64,000 nucleotides of DNA from Acetobacter sp. CAG:977 (lineage in GTDB: Bacteria; Pseudomonadota; Alphaproteobacteria; CAAGCB01; CAG-977): positions 634,968 through 698,967 of the forward strand of contig HF994935.1 of the NCBI GenBank assembly GCA_000434295.1, given 5' to 3'. The first letter of the stretch is position 1. Every line of letters starts with the position of its first letter. This document shows, piece after piece, positions 54,877 through 63,376 of the stretch. Below the pieces are notes generated by a model that searched no databases, was not told where the DNA came from, and saw nothing but the letters and a program-made list of their open reading frames with translations. A program made the translations under genes and the position numbers.

Positions 54877-56138
54877 CAATCCCTCGCCAACATATTCGCA
54901 ACGGATTCGTATGAGGGAACATTCCCTGACGGACCTAAAACAGCCAGTGTCGGCGTTCCCGTAAAAACGCGTTCGCATAAAGACAAAATGTCTTGGGTCG
55001 AAACGGCTGCGATTTTCTCTAAAATCTCGTCTTTTCCCAAAACTTTGCCAAAGACCAGCAAATGTCCCGCATTCTGCTCGCTGCGCGCGGAAGGATGTTC
55101 CAAAGACATTAAAATTCCTGCCTTGAGCTGAGCCTTTGCTCTGTTCAGTTCTTCTTCCGTTACGCCGTCGTAAAGCCGTTTAATTTCCCGACATACCGCA
55201 GGAAGGACTTCGGCAGCTTCCTGTTCGCCGGTACCCGCATAAACACCGATCGTACCGCCCGTCGAATACGACGACGAAAAAGAATATATCGAATAAACAA
55301 GCCCCTTCTTTTCCCGAATTTCCTGAAACAGGCGCGAAGACATCCCGCCCCCGAACAACGTCGAAAAAAGCTGTGCCGTATAATAATCTTTGTCGTAAAA
55401 CGAAACTCCGGGAAACCCCAGTAACAAATTAACCTGTTCTATATCCCTGTTTTCCCTGTGTTCACCGCCGCAATAAACCGCAGGATCCGCCTTTAACCCT
55501 TCCGCAGGCTTTAAGTCTCCGAATGAACGAAAAACAAGCTTCACAAACGATTCATGATCAACATTCCCGCTAGCCGAAACAATCATGCGCGAAGGCGTAT
55601 AATTCGTTTTCATAAAATGATCCAGCGTTTCTCTCGTTACGGCATTAACGGTCTCTGCCGTCCCCAAAATCGCACGGCCGATCGCTTGGTCTGGATAGGC
55701 TTTCGATTGGAAATAATCGAAAATAATATCATCGGGAGTATCCGCAGATTGGCTGATTTCTTGCAATACCACCGTCTTTTCACGAGCAAATTCTTCCGCA
55801 TCAAAGGTCGAATTTTGCAAAATATCCGACAGAATATCGACAGCCAAAGGAACGTCTTCTTTTAATACCTTGATATAGTATGACGTCGTTTCGCGTGCCG
55901 TACAGGCATTGATATAACCTCCGACGTCTTCTATTTCCTCTGCTATTTTCCGAGCCGATCGCGTCGTCGTTCCCTTAAACGCCATATGTTCCAATAAATG
56001 AGAAATGCCGTTCAAGTCTTTCGGTTCGTACATCGCGCCGACACCGACGTAAACGCCCAAAGAAACGCTTTCAAGCTCAGGCATCGCATCCGTAACAACC
56101 CTCAAGCCGTTCGGAAGAACCGATACTAATGCCGTCAT
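54876..56138 (-). CDS. M16-family zinc metallopeptidase (processing-peptidase-like)
   Basis: The 420-residue protein has the inverted zinc motif HxxEH in HLLEHMAFKGT near residue 46. A distal Glu lies in the following helix (EEIEDVGGYINA). The second half carries the usual Gly-rich LFGGGMSSRLFQEIREK. No signal peptide is seen. It resembles the single-chain bacterial relatives of mitochondrial processing peptidase, which sit next to thrC in many alphaproteobacteria, as here (12 bases after thrC). The substrate is unknown. Confidence 0.93.
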   Translation of the reverse strand: MTALVSVLPNGLRVVTDAMPELESVSLGVYVGVGAMYEPKDLNGISHLLEHMAFKGTTTRSARKIAEEIEDVGGYINACTARETTSYYIKVLKEDVPLAVDILSDILQNSTFDAEEFAREKTVVLQEISQSADTPDDIIFDYFQSKAYPDQAIGRAILGTAETVNAVTRETLDHFMKTNYTPSRMIVSASGNVDHESFVKLVFRSFGDLKPAEGLKADPAVYCGGEHRENRDIEQVNLLLGFPGVSFYDKDYYTAQLFSTLFGGGMSSRLFQEIREKKGLVYSIYSFSSSYSTGGTIGVYAGTGEQEAAEVLPAVCREIKRLYDGVTEEELNRAKAQLKAGILMSLEHPSARSEQNAGHLLVFGKVLGKDEILEKIAAVSTQDILSLCERVFTGTPTLAVLGPSGNVPSYESVANMLARD

Positions 56139-56150
56139 GTCTTTTATCCC

Positions 56151-57545
56151 TTACCCCTTGCGTACATGCGTCTGAATAAAATATTTCACCGCATCCAAAG
56201 AATTCGGCAAAACCGTAAACACTTCCTTGCGCGTCAACAAATCTGACAAACGGGACGGCAAAGACGGCGTAATGCCCGTCGCTTCGCGAACGGGAACGGG
56301 AAACTTTGAAGGATGCGCCGTCGCCAAAACAACCGTCGGCGTCTCTTTTTCAAGATATGCCTCTGCCGCCGCCGCGCCTATCGCCGAATGCGGATCCAAA
56401 AGCTCTCCGGAACCTTTGTATATGCGACCGATTTCCGACTTTGTTTCGTCGTCGCTGCAACGAACACCTGAAAAATCCCCCTTGATGCGGGAAAATATAT
56501 CCGCAGGAACTTTATAAACGCCTTCGTATTTAAACGTCTCCATCAAATGAGACACCGTTTCGGCATTACGATCGGAAGCCTCAAACAGCAAACGTTCGAA
56601 ATTCGATGATACCTGTATATCCATAGACGGGCTGATCGAAGGCTTTACTTCCCGTTTTTCCATGATGCCGCCGTCCAAGAAACGCGGCAGGATGTCGTTT
56701 TCGTTTGACCCTAAAATCAAGCGTTTGACGGGCAATCCCATTCTTTTTGCAACATACCCCGCAAAGACGTTGCCGAAATTTCCCGTCGGCACGGCAAACG
56801 AAACTTCTCTGTCAGGCGCGCCTAAAGACAATGCCGCCCTGAAATAATAAACAACCTGAGCCATAATGCGCGCCCAGTTAATCGAATTAACCGCAGAAAG
56901 AGCATACTCCGTTCGAAAATCATGATCAGCAAATAACGCTTTAACAACGGACTGGCAATCATCAAACGTCCCTTCCAAAGCGATATTAAAAACGTTCTCC
57001 GACAAAACCGTTGTCATTTGACGGCGTTGGACTTCGGAAACGCGATTGTGAGGATGCAAAATAAAAACGTCCAGACCGTTTCTGTCTTTGCAGGCTTCAA
57101 TCGCGGCCGATCCCGTATCGCCGGACGTCGCGCCGACAATGGTAATCCGCTTGCCTTGACGGTGCATTACTCTGTCAAACATCAATCCGACAAGCTGCAA
57201 AGCATAATCTTTAAACGCCAGCGTCGGACCGTAAAAAAGCTCCATAACCCACAAGCCGTCTTTTATCTGTTTTAACGGCGCAACGGCGTCATGGCTGAAA
57301 TTGCCGTACGCCGCGGATGCCATCTCTTTCAATTCGGCTTCGGAAAAGCAGCCTTTCGTAAAAGGAGCCATAACTTTGACCGCCAAATCGGCATAATTTA
57401 AAGCCCGCATTTCATACATTTCCCGCTTTGAAAAAACAGGATATTCCTCAGGAACGTATAACCCGCCGTCTTCAGCCAATCCTGCCAGCAAGACTTCTTC
57501 AAAGTTTAAAACAGGGGCTTTTCCCCGCGTGCTGACGTATTTCAA
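56151..57545 (-). CDS. thrC: Threonine synthase
   Basis: The 464-residue PLP enzyme makes threonine from O-phosphohomoserine. It starts at TTG 57545 with GAGAGG upstream; the canonical start MKYVSTRG follows directly, which supports that codon. The PLP Lys is in TLAFKDYALQLVG, and GATSGDTGSAAIEA binds phosphate. Length is standard for the long bacterial form. It is divergent from elbB across a promoter-bearing gap of 107 bases. Confidence 0.96.
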   Translation of the reverse strand: MKYVSTRGKAPVLNFEEVLLAGLAEDGGLYVPEEYPVFSKREMYEMRALNYADLAVKVMAPFTKGCFSEAELKEMASAAYGNFSHDAVAPLKQIKDGLWVMELFYGPTLAFKDYALQLVGLMFDRVMHRQGKRITIVGATSGDTGSAAIEACKDRNGLDVFILHPHNRVSEVQRRQMTTVLSENVFNIALEGTFDDCQSVVKALFADHDFRTEYALSAVNSINWARIMAQVVYYFRAALSLGAPDREVSFAVPTGNFGNVFAGYVAKRMGLPVKRLILGSNENDILPRFLDGGIMEKREVKPSISPSMDIQVSSNFERLLFEASDRNAETVSHLMETFKYEGVYKVPADIFSRIKGDFSGVRCSDDETKSEIGRIYKGSGELLDPHSAIGAAAAEAYLEKETPTVVLATAHPSKFPVPVREATGITPSLPSRLSDLLTRKEVFTVLPNSLDAVKYFIQTHVRKG

Positions 57546-57575
57546 GAGCCTCTCCCCGCACTAAAAAACAGTTTA

Positions 57576-57606
57576 TTGAGTATGTTTTACGCTTATTGTA
57601 TATAAT
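57576..57606 (+). promoter_or_regulatory. Probable promoter of elbB
   Basis: TTGAGT at 57576-57581 is 17 bases from TATATA at 57599-57604 (TATAAT at 57601-57606). It sits about 45 bases before the elbB ATG in the thrC-elbB divergent gap. Confidence 0.55.
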
Positions 57607-57652
57607 TACAACAGAAAGTTTTTTCCGCAATCATTATAAAAAGGATACTTAC

Positions 57653-58312
57653 ATGAACTCAAAAAAAATTGCCGTACTGCTGGCCGGATGCGGTGTGATG
57701 GACGGTTCCGAAATCCATGAAGCCGTCACCGCCATGCTTGCCATTCAACAACAAGGTGCCGATTATGACTGCTTTGCTCCCGAAGGCGACCAAGGCGTAA
57801 CCATCAATCACCTCACAAAGCAGCCGGAACCGCAAAAACGAAGAATGCTGGTTGAAGCCGCACGTATCGCACGCGGCGAAATAAACACTTTAAAAAACTT
57901 TAAAGCCGAAAATTACGATGCTTTGCTGATCCCCGGAGGAATGGGCGCCGTTATGAACCTGTGTGACTTTGCCCAAAAAGGTCCCGACTGCTCGGTTCAT
58001 CCCGACGTCGAACGCGCCGTCATAGAAATGCATCAGGCGCATAAGCCCATCGTCGCCCTTTGCATCGCTCCGGTTCTGGTTGCCAGAATATTAAAAGACG
58101 TTACCCTCACCATCGGAAACGATCCCGAAACCGCCATGGCTTTAAAAAACATGGGCGCAAATCATCAGGTCTGCTCTGCCGCAGAAGTCTGCATCGACAG
58201 GAAAAACAAAATCATATCAACGCCCTGTTACATGTTGGACAGAACTCTGCGCGACGTTGCCGTCAGCACGTCAAACGCCGTCAAAGATTTAATGAACCTT
58301 TTAAAAGAATAA
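57653..58312 (+). CDS. elbB: ElbB-type glyoxalase (GATase1-like, DJ-1/PfpI superfamily)
   Basis: From the ATG at 57653 (AAAGGA upstream) the protein has 219 residues. It shows IAVLLAGCGVMDGSEIHEA at the start, LLIPGGMGAVMNLCDFA in the middle and the nucleophilic Cys elbow in PIVALCIAPVL. ElbB has glyoxalase activity, and its isoprenoid link is historical. A strong terminator follows before the convergent secF. Confidence 0.93.
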   Translation: MNSKKIAVLLAGCGVMDGSEIHEAVTAMLAIQQQGADYDCFAPEGDQGVTINHLTKQPEPQKRRMLVEAARIARGEINTLKNFKAENYDALLIPGGMGAVMNLCDFAQKGPDCSVHPDVERAVIEMHQAHKPIVALCIAPVLVARILKDVTLTIGNDPETAMALKNMGANHQVCSAAEVCIDRKNKIISTPCYMLDRTLRDVAVSTSNAVKDLMNLLKE

Positions 58313-58322
58313 TTTTGAACAT

Positions 58323-58354
58323 AAAAAACGGGGGAAAATGTTCCCCCGTTTTTT
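58323..58354. terminator. Bidirectional intrinsic terminator
   Basis: Arms 58323-58336 and 58341-58354 pair over 14 bases (ACGGGGGAA core) with a 4-base loop and A/T ends on both strands. It separates elbB and secF. Confidence 0.9.
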
Positions 58355-58370
58355 TCGTATCGTTCGCGAC

Positions 58371-59303
58371 CTAACCGACGTGGTCGTACGGACTGACGGG
58401 AGCTTTGCTGTTTTCCATCGTCTTGCGAACGTCCAAATACATCAACAACGGCATTGCGACATAAACCGAAGAATACGTTCCGACGATAATGCCGAACAGC
58501 ATCGCAATGGCAAAACCTTCCAAAGCTTCACCGCCGATCAACAGCATAACAATCAACGCCAAAATCGTCGAAATACCCGTCATAATCGTTCTGGGCAACA
58601 TATCGTTTGCCGTTTTGTTAATCATTTCGGGAATGGGCATCTTGCGATATTTATGCAGATTTTCGCGCATACGGTCATAAGAAACGATCGTATCGTTTGT
58701 CGAATACCCTGCCAACATCATCAAGCCTGCGACAATCGTCATATTAAAATCCAGCCCGCATACCGAAAACAGACCGAGCGTAATTAAAATATCATGGACG
58801 ATTGAAATCATAACGCCCAATGCGAATTCCCATTCGAAACGCATCCAAATGTAAATCGAAATAACCAAAGCGCCTAAAATAACGGCTATGATACTGTTGC
58901 GTATCAATTCGCTGCCGACGCGGGGACCGACCATTTCCGTGCGACGAACGGAAAATTCATTGCCCAATTCATCACGAATGACTTTGACGATTTTCATTTG
59001 TTCCTGTTCCGTCGTCCCCTGCCCCAAAGCCGTAATCAAAACTTCGGTGCCGTCTTCTCCGACAGGCTGCAAGTCAACATTCAATCCCGCCAGTTTTTCG
59101 CGGATAATTTTCATATCCACGGACTGTTCGGATTGGACTTCCATCAAAATGCCGCCTTTAAAGTCAATCCCGTAATTCAAGCCCTTTGTTGCCAAAGACA
59201 CGATCGAAATCAATACCAAAAGACCGGAAAAGAAGAACGCATATTTGCGCAAACCGATAAAATCGATATTCGTCGATTTTGTAAACAGAGAAATCAGCCT
59301 CAT
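58371..59303 (-). CDS. secF: Protein translocase subunit SecF
   Basis: The 310-residue membrane protein has six predicted helices. The family signature is DFKGGILMEV near residue 53. The SecDF-type pore region includes GYSTNDTIVSYDRMREN, which carries the conserved Asp and Arg. With SecD it uses the proton-motive force to pull proteins through SecYEG. It lies 11 bases after secD on the same strand. Confidence 0.96.
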   Translation of the reverse strand: MRLISLFTKSTNIDFIGLRKYAFFFSGLLVLISIVSLATKGLNYGIDFKGGILMEVQSEQSVDMKIIREKLAGLNVDLQPVGEDGTEVLITALGQGTTEQEQMKIVKVIRDELGNEFSVRRTEMVGPRVGSELIRNSIIAVILGALVISIYIWMRFEWEFALGVMISIVHDILITLGLFSVCGLDFNMTIVAGLMMLAGYSTNDTIVSYDRMRENLHKYRKMPIPEMINKTANDMLPRTIMTGISTILALIVMLLIGGEALEGFAIAMLFGIIVGTYSSVYVAMPLLMYLDVRKTMENSKAPVSPYDHVG

Positions 59304-59314
59304 AAACGTTCTCC

Positions 59315-60874
59315 TTAAACATTCAAAGATTTAGGCTTGGCTATTTTAACCCATGCCAAAATCAAAACACGGGTAACATAAACCGCCGTAAAGACCGACG
59401 TCAAAACGCCCAAACTGGTCGTTACGCCGAAACCGCGAACGGGTCCCGTGCCGAACCATATCAAAATCAAGCTGGTGAACAAACTGGTCAAATTTGAATC
59501 GAAAATCGCCGAAAACGCATTGCTGAAGCCGGCTTCTATCGTATTCAGGACGGAACGACCCAAAGCCTGTTCTTCGCGCATACGTTCGTAAATCAAAACG
59601 TTCGCATCAACAGACATCCCCATCGTCAAAGCGATACCCGCAATACCCGGCAACGTCAAAGTGCATTCCAAAATACTCATCAAGCCTATCAGCATGACCA
59701 TATTCAGAACCAACGCGATATCGGCAAAAATTCCGAACAAACCGTATGTTGCCAACATAAACAGCAACACCAAAGCCATACCGATGCCGCATGCCAGCTT
59801 TCCGGCGTTAATCGAATCCGTTCCCAATCCGGGGCCGACAACACGTTCTTCGACGACATCCAAAGGAGCCGGCAATGCGCCTGAACGAAGCATCATCGCA
59901 AGTTCGCTGGCCGATTGTGTCGTAAAGCTGCCAGATATAATGCCGCTGCCGCCCGTAATTGCCGTTTTGACTTCGGGAGCCGTAATAACTTTGCCGTCCA
60001 GAACAACGGCTAAACGGCGACCGACATTTTCTCTGGTCGCATTGCCGAAACGTTTGCCGCCAAACGCATTAAAGCGGAAACTGACAACGGCTTCGCCTTC
60101 CTGAAAATCGGCTCTGGCATCGGTCAAGTGTTCGCCGCCGACAATGGCTTTGCGTTCAATGACATAATAAGCCTGAGACGCGGCTTCATCACCCGGAACG
60201 ACCTTGGATTCCGGAGAAATCTTACCGCGGCGCGCATCCGCTATCGACGTCTTTTCATCAACGAAATGAAACGACATCTTCGCCGTCTTACCCAACAGTT
60301 TCTTGACTTCGTTCGGATCTTCAACCCCCGGAAGCTGAACCTGAATACGGTCAGAGCCCTGGCGCATAATCGAAGGTTCACGCGTTCCCAACTGGTCAAT
60401 ACGGCGGCGAACGATTTCAATCGACTGGTCTACCGCCGTCGTCTTCATACGAATTAACGCCGGATCCGTAAAAGATACCGTCAGTTCGTCTTCTTTTTCC
60501 GAAACGTCCAAATTGCCTTTATCCGTTTTGCGGATTAAATCTTTTGCCTTCAGTATGTCGTTGTCATTGACGATACGGACTTTTAATTTGTCGCCTTCCT
60601 GCGTCAAACCCGTATAGCGAATGCCTTTTTCACGCAACGTATTACGAACGGCATCCTGTACCGCACCCATCTGATCTTTGACAACCTGATCCAGATTGAC
60701 CTGCAACAATAACTGAGAACCGCCTTGAAGGTCTAACCCCAATGTCAGAGGTTTCCACCATTCGGGCAATTTTTCCTGTTGAGCCTGCGGCAAAAAATTC
60801 GGAACGCAAAAGAATACTCCAAGCGCCGAAATTATACCGATCAGGACAATTTTCCATTTCGGATAGTTGAACAT
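59315..60874 (-). CDS. secD: Protein translocase subunit SecD
   Basis: The 519-residue protein has the signature GLDLQGGSQLLLQV near 48, and a large periplasmic P1 domain (about 60-330). Six helices include TMGMSVDANVLIYERMREE with the proton-path Asp and Arg. Length is normal for the separate-SecD type. It sits between yajC and secF, the classic order. Confidence 0.97.
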   Translation of the reverse strand: MFNYPKWKIVLIGIISALGVFFCVPNFLPQAQQEKLPEWWKPLTLGLDLQGGSQLLLQVNLDQVVKDQMGAVQDAVRNTLREKGIRYTGLTQEGDKLKVRIVNDNDILKAKDLIRKTDKGNLDVSEKEDELTVSFTDPALIRMKTTAVDQSIEIVRRRIDQLGTREPSIMRQGSDRIQVQLPGVEDPNEVKKLLGKTAKMSFHFVDEKTSIADARRGKISPESKVVPGDEAASQAYYVIERKAIVGGEHLTDARADFQEGEAVVSFRFNAFGGKRFGNATRENVGRRLAVVLDGKVITAPEVKTAITGGSGIISGSFTTQSASELAMMLRSGALPAPLDVVEERVVGPGLGTDSINAGKLACGIGMALVLLFMLATYGLFGIFADIALVLNMVMLIGLMSILECTLTLPGIAGIALTMGMSVDANVLIYERMREEQALGRSVLNTIEAGFSNAFSAIFDSNLTSLFTSLILIWFGTGPVRGFGVTTSLGVLTSVFTAVYVTRVLILAWVKIAKPKSLNV

Positions 60875-60885
60875 CAGTTTTTCCT

Positions 60886-61311
60886 TTATTTCTTCGTCAA
60901 AAGCTCTTTCAAGCCTTCGCTGCCTTTTTTATCCGTCGTAAATTCTTCTTCATTTTCATTAGCGGCGTCTTTTAATGAAGACGGCACATTATCCGCCATC
61001 CGCTTACCCGCTATGCGATCACGGACAACCGTAACTCGGACACCGTCCGCAATTTCCACAAGCAAATCTTCTTCGTGACTGCGAATGACTTTGCCGACGA
61101 TCCCGCCTGTCGTAACAATTATATCGCCTTTAGAAACACCGGCCTGCATGGCTTGATGTTCGCGAAGCCGTTTCTGTTGCGGACGAATCAGAAAAAAGTA
61201 AAAAACTACAAAAATTATAAAAAACTGGAACAATATCCTCGCCGGATCTCCTGCGGGGACTTGCTCTGCCGCCGCGGCAGCTTCCTGAGCAATTGCGGGA
61301 TTGAAAATCAT
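60886..61311 (-). CDS. yajC: Preprotein translocase subunit YajC
   Basis: The 141-residue protein has one transmembrane helix (about 27-43; FIIFVVFYFFLIRPQQKR) and a cytoplasmic domain with GDIIVTTGGIVGKV. The C-terminal tail is longer and more acidic than in E. coli YajC, with DAANENEEEF. AGGAGA precedes the ATG. It heads yajC-secD-secF, and the proteins form the SecDF-YajC accessory complex. Confidence 0.95.
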   Translation of the reverse strand: MIFNPAIAQEAAAAAEQVPAGDPARILFQFFIIFVVFYFFLIRPQQKRLREHQAMQAGVSKGDIIVTTGGIVGKVIRSHEEDLLVEIADGVRVTVVRDRIAGKRMADNVPSSLKDAANENEEEFTTDKKGSEGLKELLTKK

Positions 61312-61496
61312 CGGGATTCTCCTGAAACATAAAAAACAAAAAAGGAGTATAACGCCATCTTTTCAGGATGCAACACTTAGAATCTTTCTTTTCCGAAAAA
61401 AAGTAAATTTTTCCTTAAAATCCGTCAAAATTCAAAAATACAATAAACCTTTAAGATATTATTGATAAAAATCTCAAAAATCCTTGAAAAAAGAAA

Positions 61497-61515
61497 CCCC
61501 GCTCCAAAAGCGGGG
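61497..61515 (-). terminator. Intrinsic terminator of the metallopeptidase-like operon
   Basis: Arms 61497-61503 (CCCCGCT) and 61509-61515 (AGCGGGG) enclose a 5-base loop. On the minus strand the stem is followed by TTTCTTTTTTC. It lies just after the stop codon of the gene at 61522. Confidence 0.85.
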
Positions 61516-61521
61516 AATTTC

Positions 61522-62412
61522 TTACCTTGACGACAAACGCCCCAGCCGGGCGGCCATGTTTTGAACCGTCATCCGTTGCATTTGCGGATAGCTCCTGTCC
61601 AACGGCGGCGTAACTTTGCCGTCTGATTCTTTGACATACATTGTATCCAATGAAGTCCTCTTGACCTTGCGCGATGACGGCATCTTGTCCGTCTCTATCT
61701 TACGCGCCGCATCATAAACTTCGCGATTCATCGTATTGGCTTCTTTAGAAGCAAAAAAATCCTTATCATTGCGCATATAAGGACACAAATTCATAACCAA
61801 ATCTCTGTCCGAAACCGAACGCAAAGAACGGCTGGGACTGTAATGTTTTTTCATAAAGCACGCAACATCATGATCATAGCTGTCAACGTACTTCTCATCC
61901 GAATACCATGCCTTAAATGCAGAGCTTAAAGCCTTTTGCGTATCTTTACTGGATTTTATTTCCGCCTCATACGCCTTGGCTATAAGCGGATGCTTCCCTT
62001 TAAATTCGGAAAATATCGCGGGATCGCTTATCCGCATTTCAAAAGCAGCTGCACATTGAACCGCCATCGCATCGGCTTCCATCGCGCGATTCACTTTAAT
62101 CGCCGATTCAATCGTATTCGTTGATGTATAATATACGCTTTGATCCGAATGACGCGCTTCATGAACCAATGTCGTCATTAAAATTTCGTCAGACATTTCG
62201 GGATTTAAAAAAATGCTCCGCTTGGCGTCGTCATACGTCCCTATCGCATCCATGCCGGACATCATGGATATCTTTATTCCGTTATTCACGGCTTGTTCCA
62301 ATATCCGTTTGGCAATCGGGCTGGTTTCCGAAGCACGATCATACAATTCCTGTACGCGCCGGTCTTGTTGCCGGTGTATGTCCTTTCTGTTGAAAAAATC
62401 AAAAACACCCAT
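61522..62412 (-). CDS. Metallopeptidase-like protein A (HEARH), tandem family, DUF6782-like
   Basis: From the ATG at 62412 (GGGAGG 7 bases upstream) the protein has 296 residues without signal peptide or membrane helix. H84-E85-A-R-H88 is a zincin motif. E112 in NRAMEADAMAVQ, 24 residues on, is a possible third ligand (gluzincin-like). A conserved helical middle follows, with AFKAWYSDEKYVDSYDH, and the C-terminal motif SLDTMYVKESDGKV is shared with its paralogues. The family resembles DUF6782 as recalled. Substrate and location are unknown; effector or phage-related roles are guesses. Confidence 0.7.
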   Translation of the reverse strand: MGVFDFFNRKDIHRQQDRRVQELYDRASETSPIAKRILEQAVNNGIKISMMSGMDAIGTYDDAKRSIFLNPEMSDEILMTTLVHEARHSDQSVYYTSTNTIESAIKVNRAMEADAMAVQCAAAFEMRISDPAIFSEFKGKHPLIAKAYEAEIKSSKDTQKALSSAFKAWYSDEKYVDSYDHDVACFMKKHYSPSRSLRSVSDRDLVMNLCPYMRNDKDFFASKEANTMNREVYDAARKIETDKMPSSRKVKRTSLDTMYVKESDGKVTPPLDRSYPQMQRMTVQNMAARLGRLSSR

Positions 62413-62473
62413 AAAACGTCCTCCCGCCATTAGACAAATTTATCAGTTTTTTCTCTAATCTTCAAGAAAAGAC

Positions 62474-63376
62474 TTAACGTTCCAGCCGTTTCCTTAAATT
62501 AATTGCCGTCGAAACAATCAAACGTTCGGGCGTTTTAATCTCTCCGTTCGGCATGCGGACATACATCAGCGATAACGACGTTTCTTTCGGCTTGCGCAAA
62601 AAATGACGTATATGATGCTTTTCTATCTCTGCCCCTCGCTGCGCCGTCGAATAAGATACCGTTAAAGCTTTTGAAGACGAAAAAAATGATGCGGGCATAT
62701 AGCTTTTCCCGAAAAACGAACAAACCTTTTCCGATACTTCCAAAGCAGGACGCTCATATTTATAAGCTCCGCGATATATTGACCCCAGCGACATAAAATT
62801 CAAAACTGCCGCATCGTATTGATTAACGTATGCTCCGTTCTCGTACCAGGCTTCAAACGCTTTACCCAATGCTTTGAACGGGTCTTTTGACGCAGAAAGC
62901 TCTTTTTCATAACAATCCGTAATCACGGGATGATGAGTTTTAAATTCTTTATACGCTCCGGGTTCCGACGTCTTCATTTCAACAACGGCCGCACATTCAA
63001 AAGCCATCGCATCGGCTTCCATCGCGCGATTGACCGTAAGCGCCGATTTTACGGTGTCCGAATGCGAATACCCGTGCGGCTGCAATGAATGTCGGGATTC
63101 GTGAACCATCGTTGCCAAAAGAATATCGTCAGACATATTTGAATTTAAAACAATCATCCTCGTTGCCGGAATATAGGCGCCCGATTTATTGCCCATGTCG
63201 GTATCCGTACAAAAAACAATGCCTTGCTTTATCGCCGCATCAACAATACTCTTGCCCAATGTTCCGGATTTGGACAGCTTTTCCCTTAACTGCTTTATGC
63301 GGGAATCCGATATTTCGGATGTTTCCTGTTGAGGGCCGTTCTTTATTAAATCAAAAAGATCTTTTAATGTTCCCAT
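62474..63376 (-). CDS. Metallopeptidase-like protein B (HESRH), paralogue of A
   Basis: The 300-residue protein is a clear paralogue of the neighbour downstream. H92-E93-S-R-H96 is preceded by MIVLNSNMSDDILLATMV, and E120 lies in LTVNRAMEADAMAFECAA. The middle AFEAWYENGAYVNQYD and the C-terminal SLSLMYVRMPNGEI are also shared. There is no signal peptide. The start overlaps the stop of gene C (TAATG), so they are translationally coupled, and gene A follows 61 bases later. Divergence among the copies is large, so the duplication is old. Confidence 0.72.
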   Translation of the reverse strand: MGTLKDLFDLIKNGPQQETSEISDSRIKQLREKLSKSGTLGKSIVDAAIKQGIVFCTDTDMGNKSGAYIPATRMIVLNSNMSDDILLATMVHESRHSLQPHGYSHSDTVKSALTVNRAMEADAMAFECAAVVEMKTSEPGAYKEFKTHHPVITDCYEKELSASKDPFKALGKAFEAWYENGAYVNQYDAAVLNFMSLGSIYRGAYKYERPALEVSEKVCSFFGKSYMPASFFSSSKALTVSYSTAQRGAEIEKHHIRHFLRKPKETSLSLMYVRMPNGEIKTPERLIVSTAINLRKRLER